Notes: generated by a model not told the origin, from the letters alone. Positions 1-10,003 are shown, counted from the stretch's first letter. The stretch: DNA of 64,000 bases from a bacterium (GCA_021777135.1 JAJYDX010000003.1:1-64000), one strand, 5' to 3'. Made by a program: numbers and translations.

Positions 1-20
1 TTAAAAGATAAATTTTTATA

Positions 21-50
21 TTGACAAAAAAATATATATTTTGGTAAAAT
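21..50 (+). promoter_or_regulatory. Strong sigma-70-like promoter for the dnaJ-like gene
   Basis: TTGACA at 21-26 is a perfect -35 box. An 18-base AT-rich spacer leads to TAAAAT at 45-50, which matches the -10 consensus at five of six positions. Transcription would begin near 57 and run into the leader of the dnaJ-like gene at 147. The call rests on box matches only. Confidence 0.6.
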
Positions 51-77
51 AAGTTTAGTAATTCTTTTCTCCATTTT

Positions 78-108
78 CCCCCTGATATATGCCGAATATG
101 TCAGGGGG
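78..108 (+). terminator. GC-rich hairpin in the dnaJ leader (attenuator or terminator)
   Basis: CCCCCTGA at 78-85 pairs perfectly with TCAGGGGG at 101-108. The stem continues with five more pairs (one G-U) around the loop GCCGA, giving about 13 pairs. It is followed by TTTCTAATTT, a weak U-tract. It lies between the promoter at 21-50 and the gene at 147, so it could attenuate that transcript. It could also end a transcript entering from outside the window. Confidence 0.55.
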
Positions 109-146
109 TTTCTAATTTATATATATTCATATATATCTTTAAGAAG

Positions 147-935
147 ATGAAAGATTATTATTCTATCCTGGAATTAGAACATAACGCGGGCGAAACATTA
201 ATTAAAAGCCGCTATCGACAACTTGCCTCAATATACCATCCTGACAAAAATCCAGACAATCAAAATAAATTTTTAGACATAAACGAGGCATATAAGACGC
301 TAGTAGATCCTGTCTTAAGAAACGCGTACGATAAAGATTTAAAAAAATATAAAGAATTTAAAAAAAGTTTGTCTGAAAATAAAATAACGCCTTACAGGGC
401 AAGGATTAGAGACGGCGGCAACGTAAATATAGACATAAATTTTTCTAATGATATATTATCGGTAAAGGACAGGAATGAAATAAATCCTGAATCCTCAAAA
501 TTTATTGAAAAAACAATTTCAATAGAAAGATACCTAAAATGTCCTGCCTGCTCCGGGGAAGGCAAAGATAAAGGAACCGTTGCGATATCATGTTCTATGT
601 GCCTAGGCACGGGAACAGTTAAAAACCGTGAAACAAACATTAACGAAGCATGCGGAAATTGCGGCGGATACGGCGATATCTTTTTATATAAATGTAAAAC
701 CTGCAACGGAATGGCAAGAATAAAATCGTCAGAAAAAATTAAATTAAATTTTGCGTTAGACGAACTAATGGGCGGAAAAAGAAATATAATATTCGAAGAC
801 AAGGGAGACGCAGGAGTTTTTGGCGGTAAAAACGGAAATCTGAATATTTTTGTTAAAATAAACGAAGATGTTTTAAATAAAATGAACAACGGCGGAAAAG
901 GGTTTTTCCGCAAACTGTTTTCCTTTAAAAAGTAA
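147..935 (+). CDS. Short DnaJ-like co-chaperone (J domain, zinc finger, one substrate domain)
   Basis: Residues 1-65 form a J domain with the HPD motif at 31-33, which stimulates DnaK ATPase. Four CxxC motifs follow (C132/C135, C149/C152, C169/C172, C183/C186); these are the DnaJ zinc-finger repeats. They are inserted in one beta-rich substrate-binding domain that ends with a GGKNGNL stretch near 226-232. The Gly/Phe linker is poor. The second C-terminal domain and the dimerisation segment of full DnaJ (about 375 residues) are missing, and a short basic tail takes their place. The ribosome site is weak (AAGAAG touching the ATG). It is probably a specialised DnaJ paralogue rather than the main DnaJ. 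Confidence 0.8.
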   Translation: MKDYYSILELEHNAGETLIKSRYRQLASIYHPDKNPDNQNKFLDINEAYKTLVDPVLRNAYDKDLKKYKEFKKSLSENKITPYRARIRDGGNVNIDINFSNDILSVKDRNEINPESSKFIEKTISIERYLKCPACSGEGKDKGTVAISCSMCLGTGTVKNRETNINEACGNCGGYGDIFLYKCKTCNGMARIKSSEKIKLNFALDELMGGKRNIIFEDKGDAGVFGGKNGNLNIFVKINEDVLNKMNNGGKGFFRKLFSFKK

Positions 936-974
936 ATCAAAAAATCCCGGTACAATCTGCCTATAAAATTACAA

Positions 975-1003
975 TTGATTATTTAAAAAAAATTTATTAT
1001 AAT
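975..1003 (+). promoter_or_regulatory. Sigma-70-like promoter for the PAS-GGDEF gene
   Basis: TTGATT at 975-980, a 17-base spacer and a perfect TATAAT at 998-1003 lie about 100 bases before the GTG start of the next gene. Transcription would start near 1010 with a leader of about 90 nucleotides. Confidence 0.55.
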
Positions 1004-1100
1004 CAAGATATTTTAATTTATTATTTTAAATAAACTAACTAATATCTAGTTAATACATAATTCAACATTGTAATTTAAAAAAACTTTTAAAGGGGGAAAG

Positions 1101-2075
1101 GTGGTAAGCGCGGAATTTAACGATTTAGGACAGGATTTTTTCGATAATATAGAAATTAAGAACCTGCTTAATTCTCTGGACGAAGGAGCATTCGTTATAG
1201 ATAAAAACGACAATCTCGTCTTTTACAACAATAGCGCTCCCTTAGTCTTAAAAACTAATTTAGACGACTTTTTGAATAAAAATGTAAATCTAATATATTA
1301 TTTTCAAAATTTATATAAAGAGCAAATAATACCGGCGCACATCAGGGACCTTGCTTCCGGATACAAGATATCTAATATTTATATAATAGAAGGACAAAGC
1401 CATTATTTTGAAAACGAAAGAATAGAGCTTTACGACGTTTCAGGGGAGATTAGAGGCGCCTTATACTTAGTCAGAGATATTACTAAAGAAATAATACTAG
1501 AGATATCTTTGTGCAACGAAATTAAATTAGACAACCTTTCCGGACTTTATAACTCGAAATTTTTTCATGAAGAAATAGAAAGGGAGATATCCAGAAGTTC
1601 AAGGTATGGACACGATCTGTCCCTTCTTTTTATAGACATAAACAATTTTAAAGTTTTTAACGACACTCTCGGTCACAAAGCAGGGGACGAGGTTATAAAG
1701 TTTACCGGCGAATCGCTTAAAAAAGCAGTCAGAAAAAATATAGATTTAGCTTGCAGATACGGCGGAGACGAATTCATAGTTATTCTGCCTAATACGCCGG
1801 CTAAGAGATCGACTATAGTCGCAAATAGAATTTTATCCAATTTTCAAAACGGGTTTAAAGAAAAATTAAAAACACTTATGTCCGACGAGGATTACGATTT
1901 AAATTTCGACAATATTGCTTTAAACGGCGGCGGATCAAAAAAAATAGGATTATCAATAGGAATAACCGGTTATCAGAAAGGCAAATCGGCGGAAATACTT
2001 ATTAAAGAAGCCGATATCGCCATGTATAAAGCAAAAAAAGAACTGGAAGTCCCTATTTGTATTTACGGGGAATGA
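1101..2075 (+). CDS. PAS-GGDEF diguanylate cyclase
   Basis: The protein should make the second messenger c-di-GMP from two GTP. An N-terminal PAS domain (about residues 20-135) probably senses a signal. The C-terminal GGDEF domain has an intact RYGGDEF active site near residue 220 and the upstream DxNxFKxxND metal/GTP motif. The inhibitory RxxD site is degenerate (KNID), so product inhibition may be weak. There is no membrane segment. Translation starts at a GTG behind AGGGGG at 1091-1096. The stop lies one base from the end of the convergent cbiB gene. Confidence 0.88.
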   Translation: MVSAEFNDLGQDFFDNIEIKNLLNSLDEGAFVIDKNDNLVFYNNSAPLVLKTNLDDFLNKNVNLIYYFQNLYKEQIIPAHIRDLASGYKISNIYIIEGQSHYFENERIELYDVSGEIRGALYLVRDITKEIILEISLCNEIKLDNLSGLYNSKFFHEEIEREISRSSRYGHDLSLLFIDINNFKVFNDTLGHKAGDEVIKFTGESLKKAVRKNIDLACRYGGDEFIVILPNTPAKRSTIVANRILSNFQNGFKEKLKTLMSDEDYDLNFDNIALNGGGSKKIGLSIGITGYQKGKSAEILIKEADIAMYKAKKELEVPICIYGE

Positions 2076-2076
2076 T

Positions 2077-3186
2077 TTACCTTACGAAAAAAACATGCAG
2101 ATAAAAAATGCAGACAAACGTTAATGCCGCATAAAAAATTACTAGAAGGGCGGATGTAGTTTCCATAATCCTTACCGCATACGCAATGTTTTCTTTATCC
2201 GCATATCCGTAATCATTAAAACCTATGACGGGTCTTTCATGTATTATTCCGCCATAAAAGTTTATCCCGCCGAGCTTTATCCTTAACGCTCCTGCTGCTG
2301 TCGATTCAAGCTGTCCGCCATTGGGGCTTGGATGGCTTTTTCTGAATTTAATCCATGATTTCAATGCTTCTGCAGGAAAATAATGTTTCTTTGATTTATT
2401 AGAATTTAAAGTAATACTTAAAATAATAACAGATAATAGCATAAAAAAAGACGTTATCCTAAAAGGAATAAAATTTAAAACATCGTCAAGACGAGCCGAA
2501 AATTTGCCGAATTTTTCATACTTATCGTTCCTGTATCCAACTAAGGAATCTAATAAATTTACGCTTTTATAAATGACTGCCGATAATACTCCAAAAAATA
2601 CTGTCGCCGAAAGCGTTATTTGTCCTGATAATAACAACGTTTTTAATATATATCCCAATATCGAACCAAGTGCGAAATAAAAGATTACCGAACCTATGCC
2701 GTCTCCGGTGTTTTCAGAAACAGATTCTATCGCCGCCCTGGATATTTCAGACTCATTTAATTTGCATGTATCCCTTCCTACTAACGATGACAGTTCCTTT
2801 CTTGCTTCATTTATTTTTTTTGATTTAAGAATACCGTATATTTTTAATGCCTCGTATCTCAATCCGCCGGTCGACATAAAAGAAGCCATTACATAAACAG
2901 ATAAAATATAAAATAACAGGGGATAAAAGGCAAAAGAAGTTAATAAAATAACTGAATAAAGTAAAGTTATCGTAAAAATTACGGCAAGATTAAATAGGAT
3001 GCCGGAAATGAAAACCGTTGTTGGCTTAGAATTAGAATTAGAAATAGAAATAGAATTAAAACGTTTTTCTAACAAAAACGCTATCGACCCCATTATGTTT
3101 AATGGGTGCATTTTATATTTGAATTTTCCGGCATATAACTCAAGTAAAAAAGATGCGGTAATTATCAGTATCGGCTTATAAAACAT
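2077..3186 (-). CDS. cbiB: Adenosylcobinamide-phosphate synthase
   Basis: CbiB (CobD in the aerobic naming) joins aminopropanol or its phosphate to adenosylcobyric acid late in cobalamin synthesis. The family signature HPSPNGGQLES followed by AAGALRIKLGG is clear around residues 283-306. Several hydrophobic helices agree with a polytopic inner-membrane protein, and 369 residues is slightly long for the family. No other cobalamin gene and no cobalamin riboswitch is visible nearby. Confidence 0.88.
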   Translation of the reverse strand: MFYKPILIITASFLLELYAGKFKYKMHPLNIMGSIAFLLEKRFNSISISNSNSKPTTVFISGILFNLAVIFTITLLYSVILLTSFAFYPLLFYILSVYVMASFMSTGGLRYEALKIYGILKSKKINEARKELSSLVGRDTCKLNESEISRAAIESVSENTGDGIGSVIFYFALGSILGYILKTLLLSGQITLSATVFFGVLSAVIYKSVNLLDSLVGYRNDKYEKFGKFSARLDDVLNFIPFRITSFFMLLSVIILSITLNSNKSKKHYFPAEALKSWIKFRKSHPSPNGGQLESTAAGALRIKLGGINFYGGIIHERPVIGFNDYGYADKENIAYAVRIMETTSALLVIFYAALTFVCIFYLHVFFVR

Positions 3187-3365
3187 AAATGATTTTTACC
3201 GGATTATTCATATATTTAATTTTGCAGCATAATCATTAAAATGTCAAATAATATATATAAGCCTATAAATCCTGATTTAGAATTAAAATCTTTAATTACA
3301 GTTTACATAATGTTCCTTATGGGACATAATAAATTAAAATACTTTATATTATATAATTGTTAAAA

Positions 3366-5690
3366 TTAAACAAGCCAGTTAATTATTTCGAAGTTTTTAT
3401 CGGGGATAAGCGATTCAAAATAACCGTTTACCGGAAAACGCTCTACTTCTACCAGAGGATTATTTTTATAGGTAAGGACTGCATAAAAATATAAATTATT
3501 ATTTGGCATAATGCCAAAAGTATTTAGCGGCATCGATACCTCAAGTATTTTTTTAAAAGCGGCTTTAATAATTGGGACTCTGGTCTTACCGCGTACCGCA
3601 TTTAAATTGTCGTCGCTTTTAGTTAAAAATGGATTAACTAATAAATTTAATCTTTTATTTATATTAAATTCAAGTTTTAAAATAATATTTGCAGAATCTA
3701 TAAATTTTATTTCTATAACTTTTCCGTCTAATTCTGAAGCACCTTTATTTGCAAGAAAATCGAATCTTATAAAAAAATTGGAATCGTTAAATCCGTATTG
3801 CAATTTTCTTACAAACCTGTCGGTATGAGCCATAGTTTTGCCCGACATAATGCTTGGGAAATAAACGGCGCTGCCGAGCCACTCAAAATAATTATCCGAT
3901 AAGCCGTCAATTTTTGGATATATAAAAGATACTGCGTCTAAATTAGGTTTTACGGTCCGTTTCTTTTCTATTAGAGGCACATAGTATTCGTCCGGAGGAT
4001 TGTCTTTTAAAAATCTGTAAACATTTATAAGATGCGTCCTGTATAGATTATCGTACTGGTCGTCTATTCCGGAAGTCCTGTCTTCGCCGTACCACCAGTT
4101 ATAATCGCTTCCTTCAGCGATAAAAATCTGTTCCCATGCCGCTTTTAGATTGTTTGAATCTTGCTCCTGGGCATTGCTCTTTTGAACCAGATAGTCCCTA
4201 GTTTTAGAAAGCAAATCCCATGCTTTATTATCTTCTTTGTCCCCTATCCATATCCTGAAGTTATGATTAATCCATGAACCAGGATAAATCATAGGGATAT
4301 TGTAAATTTTGGAAAAATCCAACTCCGAATAAGAGTTAGCGTTCCATTTGATATCTAAAAAAGGCGTTTTTAATTTATCTTCCGCTTTTTTTATATATTC
4401 GCTAAAGGTAACGGTTTTAATAATATCGTCGTTTGCAGATAAACCTTCGTATAAATAATTAAAAAAATCAAATCCGTTATTATTGTAATATTCCCATGCA
4501 TTTTCTCCGTCAAGGATAACGGGAATTACCGACAAATCATTTTCATTATAATTTTGAATACTTAATGCTATATTTTTTAAGTTATTTATTAAATCTTCTG
4601 CCGCCGCTTTAGGCTCATAACTTGAATATTTAAACCCGATTAAATCCGAAAGCGCTTTGTCTCTGAAAAATATATATAATTGCCTTCCGTCTCTTTGCGC
4701 TACGTAAGGTCTGTATAGAAGTTTTCTATTATTTGAATCTGAAAAATTAACGCCTATAGAATTTGAAAGGATTTCTTCGTCTGTAGCTATCCATTTTATG
4801 CCGTTATCTAAAAAAAGTTTTAATGCCCTCTCGCTTACGCTTCCTTCGGACGGCCACATTCCTTTAATTTTATAATTTAATTTTTTTTCGAAATAACTTA
4901 TTGCGCTTTGAATCTGGTAATCGGCATCTTCCGGATGCCTGAAAGGCTTGGGAAGCTTTATGCCATCGTGAAAATCAGCTATATCGGTATCTATCAATAA
5001 AGGCAGTATGGGATGATAATAAGGGCTTGCTGAAAGTTCTATTTGACCGGTTTTTGTCATTTCTTTTATAACCGGTATTATTTTATTTAAAATCTCGGGT
5101 ATTTTTTCTCTTATTAATCTATTTTTCTCTTCTTCCGTAAACTTTTTATCCTTATTTTTTAACGATGTTAAAAATTCATCGGAACTTATAGATATAGGGT
5201 CTATCCACAGAAGATTAAAAAGAACTACTACGTCAAGATAGTCCTGCAAGTCAAATAAATTTAATTTTTCTTCATATCCGACTCCTGAGGCATTTTTTAA
5301 TCTGTAATAAAGCTGCTTAAGCCTTTCGCTTTTTTCTATAAATTTATTGCTGGACGAGCAGGCTGGAAAAAATTTATCTATAACGAATAATTTGTCTTCC
5401 TGAGAAAATTCGGAAATTTTTTTATCGGATATGCTTAAAAATTCTTCTTTTTTAAGCATATCTTTATAATTAGAGCCGTAGTCTTCAATCTGGCGAAGCA
5501 AAGACGGAGAGTAATTGAACGTAGCATGAATACCGGGATACTTTCTTAAAAGCGCCGCCATAAAGAAATAATCCTTTGTGGCATGGAGCCTCGTCCAAGG
5601 CATCATAATTTCGCCGGTGAAATCGTCCTTATAATAAGGCTGGTGAAAATGCCATAAAAATAAGACGTTTATCGGGGTTAAACCGTTCAC
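3366..5690 (-). CDS. Glycoside hydrolase family 57 protein
   Basis: GH57 enzymes cut or transfer alpha-glucans (alpha-amylase, amylopullulanase, 4-alpha-glucanotransferase and branching types). The N-terminal WHFHQPYY motif is the first GH57 signature. [11 protein letters not shown] near residue 280 carries the expected Glu nucleophile, and [10 protein letters not shown] near 394 the expected acid/base Asp. The C-terminal 200 residues look like a beta-rich accessory domain. There is no signal peptide, so it is probably cytoplasmic and may act on storage glycogen. It starts at GTG in a GTGA overlap with the stop of the chemoreceptor gene, so the two are translationally coupled. The exact specificity cannot be read. 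Confidence 0.85.
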   Translation of the reverse strand: MNGLTPINVLFLWHFHQPYYKDDFTGEIMMPWTRLHATKDYFFMAALLRKYPGIHATFNYSPSLLRQIEDYGSNYKDMLKKEEFLSISDKKISEFSQEDKLFVIDKFFPACSSSNKFIEKSERLKQLYYRLKNASGVGYEEKLNLFDLQDYLDVVVLFNLLWIDPISISSDEFLTSLKNKDKKFTEEEKNRLIREKIPEILNKIIPVIKEMTKTGQIELSASPYYHPILPLLIDTDIADFHDGIKLPKPFRHPEDADYQIQSAISYFEKKLNYKIKGMWPSEGSVSERALKLFLDNGIKWIATDEEILSNSIGVNFSDSNNRKLLYRPYVAQRDGRQLYIFFRDKALSDLIGFKYSSYEPKAAAEDLINNLKNIALSIQNYNENDLSVIPVILDGENAWEYYNNNGFDFFNYLYEGLSANDDIIKTVTFSEYIKKAEDKLKTPFLDIKWNANSYSELDFSKIYNIPMIYPGSWINHNFRIWIGDKEDNKAWDLLSKTRDYLVQKSNAQEQDSNNLKAAWEQIFIAEGSDYNWWYGEDRTSGIDDQYDNLYRTHLINVYRFLKDNPPDEYYVPLIEKKRTVKPNLDAVSFIYPKIDGLSDNYFEWLGSAVYFPSIMSGKTMAHTDRFVRKLQYGFNDSNFFIRFDFLANKGASELDGKVIEIKFIDSANIILKLEFNINKRLNLLVNPFLTKSDDNLNAVRGKTRVPIIKAAFKKILEVSMPLNTFGIMPNNNLYFYAVLTYKNNPLVEVERFPVNGYFESLIPDKNFEIINWLV

Positions 5691-7066
5691 TTCTTTTCGT
5701 GCCTGTTGTAAATATTATTTTCTTTAACTTTATTGTTTAAATCATCCAGCGTTTTTATTACCTGGTTTTTATAATCAATGAGCCTGTCCGCGAGGATATT
5801 TGTTTTACTTGTATCGTTTGCGTTTAAAGCGTCGGTTAAAGCTTTTCCGGTTTCATGGACTTTCGGATGAATCTGACCTAGATCGATAAATTCTTTATAG
5901 TCGCCGTATTTAGATTTTCCTATTCCGTCGTACCATTTGCCAAGCCTGCACTGATGATGGTCCGTAAGCTCCGAACTGCTTAACGATATTTTTTTATCCC
6001 CAAGAGCGTCCAAGACCCTCGTAACCCATAATAAATGGTCTGCTTTGACTATGTTTAAAATCATGCAGTCAAATTTCCATTCAGAAAATGTTTTTATTGA
6101 ATTAGACTGTTCCTTGATTATTTTATCAAAAGAGGAACCTATTAAATCGAAGGTCTTTTGTATATCTTCCATGCCGGAAGAAAGCGAAGCGAGATTGTTT
6201 GCCATTTCCGATGCGACGCTTGACTGTTCTTCAGCCGCCGTAGCTATATAAGTAACCTGTTCGCTAGTCAGGGTCGCAGCCTTGTCGGCTATCGACATAA
6301 CCCCTGTTACTACGTCAAGTGATTCCTGCGAATTTTTGAGATGCGAAAGTCCTTCTTTGACTTTTAATTCCACTTCCTTTGACTGTCCGCCGATATCCTG
6401 GGTAACCTGCTCTATTTCTTTAGCCGCCTGAGCCGATTTTTCCGCAAGGGTTCTAACCTCGTCGGCTACTACAGCGAATCCCCTTCCGTGTTCTCCCGCA
6501 CGGGCAGCTTCTATGGCTGCGTTTAAGGACAAGAGGTTGGTTTGCGCGGCGATTTCTTTTACTTTATCGGTAAGCTCCACAATTTTCTGCGTTCTAGTTA
6601 CGAACTGGTTAATCGACTCTCCCATCGTCGTAACTGCCTGCTCTACCTGCTCCATTCTTGATACAAGCTCTTCCAGCGCCGCAGAACCTTCCTTGGTTTT
6701 TTTCACGGTATCTCCAGCTTCTCCTGCCGCCGCCTGAGCGTTTTTAGCAATTTCTTTAGCCGTGGAAGACATCTCTTCTGTAGCGGTCGCGACGCTAGTT
6801 ACTCTTGATGCCGCCTGTTCCACTTCGCTTCTGAAAACGCCTGCGGTCTTCTTAGTGTCTATGGTTATTTCCATAATGCCAACCTGGTCGGAAGCCAAAG
6901 AAAGTATTCTATTGCGCCACTCGTTAACAAGGGACAGAGCCGGAAAAGATGTGTCGAAAAGCCTTGCGTCTATTTTTTTTATCTTTTCCAATTCATCGTC
7001 TTTATCGGTTAAAGCAGAATTTATGATGCTCATGCACTGTTTGTTGTTCCGTCCCAATAATGCCAT
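5687..7066 (-). CDS. Soluble methyl-accepting chemotaxis protein with C-terminal CZB domain
   Basis: The protein signals to CheA/CheW. It has no transmembrane segment and no periplasmic sensor. The long coiled-coil signalling domain contains the tip [21 protein letters not shown] with [12 protein letters not shown] after it. The C-terminal 120 residues form a chemoreceptor zinc-binding (CZB) domain with HLLW, CRLGKWY and HPKVH, which supply the His/Cys zinc ligands. CZB domains are known to sense zinc-linked or oxidant signals in the cytoplasm. Its stop overlaps the GTG start of the GH57 gene by four bases. Confidence 0.9.
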   Translation of the reverse strand: MALLGRNNKQCMSIINSALTDKDDELEKIKKIDARLFDTSFPALSLVNEWRNRILSLASDQVGIMEITIDTKKTAGVFRSEVEQAASRVTSVATATEEMSSTAKEIAKNAQAAAGEAGDTVKKTKEGSAALEELVSRMEQVEQAVTTMGESINQFVTRTQKIVELTDKVKEIAAQTNLLSLNAAIEAARAGEHGRGFAVVADEVRTLAEKSAQAAKEIEQVTQDIGGQSKEVELKVKEGLSHLKNSQESLDVVTGVMSIADKAATLTSEQVTYIATAAEEQSSVASEMANNLASLSSGMEDIQKTFDLIGSSFDKIIKEQSNSIKTFSEWKFDCMILNIVKADHLLWVTRVLDALGDKKISLSSSELTDHHQCRLGKWYDGIGKSKYGDYKEFIDLGQIHPKVHETGKALTDALNANDTSKTNILADRLIDYKNQVIKTLDDLNNKVKENNIYNRHEKK

Positions 7067-7109
7067 AATTTTCCTCTTAAATAAATTTTAAAGTTAGTTA
7101 AATATAAAA

Positions 7110-7745
7110 TTAAGAATTCAACTGTATTAGGTTTTCTATATATCCCCTGTCTCTAGTCATGGCGTCGTTGGTGAGCATTGCGTTGTATACCGCAACAGCT
7201 TTCTTGGGTTCTTTAAGCTGTGTATAAACCGCCGCTTCTTCCAGCATTGCATATTCCTGAAGCTTAACATTGTTGATTTTAGACATTGCCTTAAAATCTG
7301 ATATCGCTTTTTTATAATTTTTTTGAAGCAATGATAATGTCGCGAGGTTGCTGTATGTAAGATAGGTTAAATTACGCGAACCCGGTTTTGGGTAAAAGCC
7401 TGCATATTTTAAAAAATATTTTTCGGCTGTATTTAATTTACCGGTTCTCATATAATCTAATCCAAGATAAAAATTAGAAATTTTAAAATCGGCGGTTTTT
7501 TTGTATTTTTTTTGAAGTTTTTTCAGGTAAGATATAGAGCCGGAAACGGCTTCAGGGTTTTTACCGTCGTAAGCCATATAGAGCCGGATGCCTTTCCATA
7601 GCATTTTATTTGCCGACTGGTTCAGTTTGTAATAATAGAATCTTAATCCCAGCACGGCGCTAACTATTATTATGATTCCAGCTAAAAAACCTATTAGATA
7701 ATATTTATTTTTAACAAGAAATCCTTCCAAATCTATTTTATCCAT
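7110..7745 (-). CDS. TPR-containing inner-membrane protein (YfgM-like)
   Basis: A short cytoplasmic N-terminus and one transmembrane helix (about residues 14-35) are followed by a helical domain with tetratricopeptide-like repeats (YLGLDYMRTGKLNTAEKYF and similar, from about residue 90). This resembles the YfgM/TPR_21 family, which helps periplasmic folding near the Sec translocon. Lys and Tyr are abundant. It sits between the chemoreceptor and PHP genes with gaps of about 40-60 bases, so operon membership is uncertain. Confidence 0.6.
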   Translation of the reverse strand: MDKIDLEGFLVKNKYYLIGFLAGIIIIVSAVLGLRFYYYKLNQSANKMLWKGIRLYMAYDGKNPEAVSGSISYLKKLQKKYKKTADFKISNFYLGLDYMRTGKLNTAEKYFLKYAGFYPKPGSRNLTYLTYSNLATLSLLQKNYKKAISDFKAMSKINNVKLQEYAMLEEAAVYTQLKEPKKAVAVYNAMLTNDAMTRDRGYIENLIQLNS

Positions 7746-7804
7746 TATTGCTTCCTTTATTTAGCGTTAAAGATAATAAATATTATAAGATAATAAAATA
7801 AAAA

Positions 7805-8485
7805 TCAAGATAATTTTTTTGACGCTTTTTTCAGTAAACGTGCGGCGTTTTCCTTAATTTTTTCAAGCTCTTTTGCCGTCAGTCCGGCACCTAGCGCAAC
7901 GCCGTCGTATTCTTTTTCGCGCATAATGTCCGAAGGAGAATGCGTGTCGCTGGAAATAATCATTCCAGTTCCTATTTTACGGCTAATACCGGATATATGT
8001 CCGTTTGCGAGACAGTGACCTTTTCTGTAAGAAAGCTCCAGAAGAATACCGTTTTTATCTGCTAATGCCGCATCTTTTTCTGTGATTAAACCTGGATGCG
8101 AAAGTATGTCTATGTCTTCTTTTAAAGCGGCGGCGTTAGTTCCGCATTCCACCGGCTCGCTTAAAGTTTCGCCGTGAACGACGACTATTTTAGCTCCTGA
8201 TTTCCTTGCAAGAACAACGGCTTCGCCTATAAGAGACGGAGGCACATGAGTTATTTCTATGCCCGGAAGGACCGTGAAACTATTTTTTTTATTCTTACCG
8301 TATAATTTGTTTATTTTTTCGCAAATTTTTTTAACGCCGGAAAGATTGCTTTCAATATTTGAGAAGTCGGCATGGTCAGTTATAGCCATAGCACTATAAC
8401 CAGCATACATGGTTCTCCTGATAAGCTCTGCCGGAACAAGCTCGCCGTCTGAAAATACCGTATGCATATGAAAATCCATAAGCAT
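7805..8485 (-). CDS. PHP-domain metal-dependent phosphoesterase
   Basis: The HMHTVFSDG motif at the N-terminus and AITDHAD near residue 35 are the first metal-binding motifs of the PHP family. Further metal ligands are likely in GIEITH, VHGE, SHPG and SSDTHSP. The length (226 residues) fits histidinol-phosphatase-like or nucleotide phosphoesterase members. The substrate is unknown. An AGGAGG ribosome site lies ten bases before the ATG and directly after the miaB stop, so the gene is probably cotranscribed with miaB. Confidence 0.75.
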   Translation of the reverse strand: MLMDFHMHTVFSDGELVPAELIRRTMYAGYSAMAITDHADFSNIESNLSGVKKICEKINKLYGKNKKNSFTVLPGIEITHVPPSLIGEAVVLARKSGAKIVVVHGETLSEPVECGTNAAALKEDIDILSHPGLITEKDAALADKNGILLELSYRKGHCLANGHISGISRKIGTGMIISSDTHSPSDIMREKEYDGVALGAGLTAKELEKIKENAARLLKKASKKLS

Positions 8486-8507
8486 TTAAAAAATACCTCC
8501 TTTTTTG

Positions 8508-8522
8508 TCCCATAGTATGGGA
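8508..8522 (-). repeat. Short perfect dyad between miaB and the PHP gene
   Basis: TCCCATAGTATGGGA is a seven-base inverted repeat around one central base, placed directly after the miaB stop codon and just before the ribosome site of the PHP gene. It could form a small RNA hairpin or be an operator. No U-tract of terminator quality follows it. Confidence 0.4.
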
Positions 8523-9689
8523 TTAATAAATTACTTTTTCCGCTGTTATTTTTTTTTGTTTTTGAAATATGGTTTCAAGGCGTTCTTTTTTAATTTCCAT
8601 AGAAACATCGTCCACAATTTTAAAAGCTTTAGTAAAAGGTCTTGGCGAATATTTAAAAGCAAATATGAAATCAAATCTGACCTCTTCCATTAAAGAAACG
8701 GTCATTTGAAAGTCTTCTTCGGTTTCGCCCGGAAAACCGACTATTATATCTGTGGAAATGGAAACATCCGGACGCCCGATTCTAATATTCTCTATAAGTT
8801 TTAAATAATCTTTTCTGGAATAGCCCCTGTTCATAGCCGCGAGTATCTTATCCGAACCAGACTGAACCGGAAGATGTATATCCCCCGAAATTTTCCGGTT
8901 TTCACAAACTGTTTCTATTAAATTTTCGCTGAAGTCCTTAGGATGAGAGGTTAAGAATTTAATTTTAAATGAACCTTCTATTTCCGAAAGTGTATTTAAA
9001 AGAAAAACGAAGTCCTTACCTTTTTCTTCCGGAGATAAGTATGAATTTACGTTCTGCCCTAAAAGAAGTATCTCTTTTGCTCCCTTTAAAATCTGTTCCT
9101 TTACGGTATTATATATAATTTTAAATGGTATTGACCTTTCTTCTCCTCTGACGTATGGCACTATGCAGTAAGAACAATAGTTATTGCATCCCTCTATAAT
9201 TTTAATGGACGCCACGCTATTTTGAGGTTTTTTATCGTAAAAATATTCTTCTAATAATCCAAAATCTTTATAATCGTCGTTAATATAATTTTCTTTCTTA
9301 TAAGAATTTTCTTGCCCAAGGATATCCGGTATCGACATGGTTTCATCCGGTCCCAGGCAATAATCAAAAAACAAACCTGTTTCCTGCTTATGTTTTTCAG
9401 ATTCCATTCTTAATTTAATTTGTTTGGCAAAACAACCGGCAAGAACAACTTTCTTATCTGGTCCGTTTTTTTTTAATCTGCCTAATTCGGATAATATTTT
9501 ATGGTCGGCATGGTCGCGGACGCTGCATGTGTTAAGGATAATTATATCGGCATCGCCGGCAGAAGCGGCTTTATGAAAACCCTTTTTTATAAGGCCGCTT
9601 TCTATTAAGCCGGAATCATGAAAATTCATCTGGCAGCCGTAGGTCTTTATAAAAAATTTATTTTCGTTTGTATTGTTATTATTTAACAA
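8523..9689 (-). CDS. miaB: tRNA-2-methylthio-N6-dimethylallyladenosine synthase (MiaB), no TRAM domain
   Basis: MiaB is a radical SAM methylthiotransferase acting on isopentenyl-A37 of tRNAs. The N-terminal UPF0004 domain has KTYGCQMN, a second Cys in NTCSVRDHA and a third in LAGCFAK. The radical SAM cluster is GCNNYCSYC followed by IVPYVRGEE. LLGQNVNSY also marks MiaB rather than RimO or MtaB. The protein is 388 residues, whereas MiaB usually has about 430-470, and it stops at the point where the C-terminal TRAM RNA-binding domain should begin. The start overlaps the IHF/HU gene by 11 bases. Confidence 0.9.
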   Translation of the reverse strand: MLNNNNTNENKFFIKTYGCQMNFHDSGLIESGLIKKGFHKAASAGDADIIILNTCSVRDHADHKILSELGRLKKNGPDKKVVLAGCFAKQIKLRMESEKHKQETGLFFDYCLGPDETMSIPDILGQENSYKKENYINDDYKDFGLLEEYFYDKKPQNSVASIKIIEGCNNYCSYCIVPYVRGEERSIPFKIIYNTVKEQILKGAKEILLLGQNVNSYLSPEEKGKDFVFLLNTLSEIEGSFKIKFLTSHPKDFSENLIETVCENRKISGDIHLPVQSGSDKILAAMNRGYSRKDYLKLIENIRIGRPDVSISTDIIVGFPGETEEDFQMTVSLMEEVRFDFIFAFKYSPRPFTKAFKIVDDVSMEIKKERLETIFQKQKKITAEKVIY

Positions 9690-9954
9690 GGTTATTTTTA
9701 TATATCTTACTCACCTTAAACTGCGGAGCTAATTTTTTTTGAACTTCTATTTTTTCTCCCGTTTTAGGATTTCTTCCAGTATAAGTTTTGTATTCCTTCA
9801 CCGAAAAACTTCCGAAACTCCTAATTTCAACTCTCTTTCTCTGAATAAGCGATTCTTTTATTTCGTTAATTATAGTGTCGACTATCTTATCCGCCACCTT
9901 AAAAGGAATATCGTTTTTTTCCGCAAATTTTTCAGTAAATTGTGCTTTGTTCAT
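9679..9954 (-). CDS. IHF/HU family DNA-bending protein (IHF-beta-like)
   Basis: The 91-residue protein has the full bacterial histone-like fold. The flexible arm carries GRNPKTGEKIEV, which inserts into the minor groove, and VEIRSFGSFSVKEY precedes it, closer to IHF subunits than to HU. It would bend DNA for nucleoid structure and for sigma-54 promoters such as the one before flgF. It is followed at once by miaB (overlap 11 bases). Confidence 0.88.
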   Translation of the reverse strand: MNKAQFTEKFAEKNDIPFKVADKIVDTIINEIKESLIQRKRVEIRSFGSFSVKEYKTYTGRNPKTGEKIEVQKKLAPQFKVSKIYKNNLVK

Positions 9955-10003
9955 CAGTCGGCACCCCTTTTATATTTTAACTATAATTTAAATTTTAAGT
10001 TTA

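Noticed and set aside
3307-3330. Hairpin (ATAATGTTCC / GGGACATAAT) after the GH57 gene as a terminator
   Set aside because: It has one mismatch and one wobble, and no T-run follows on the minus strand.
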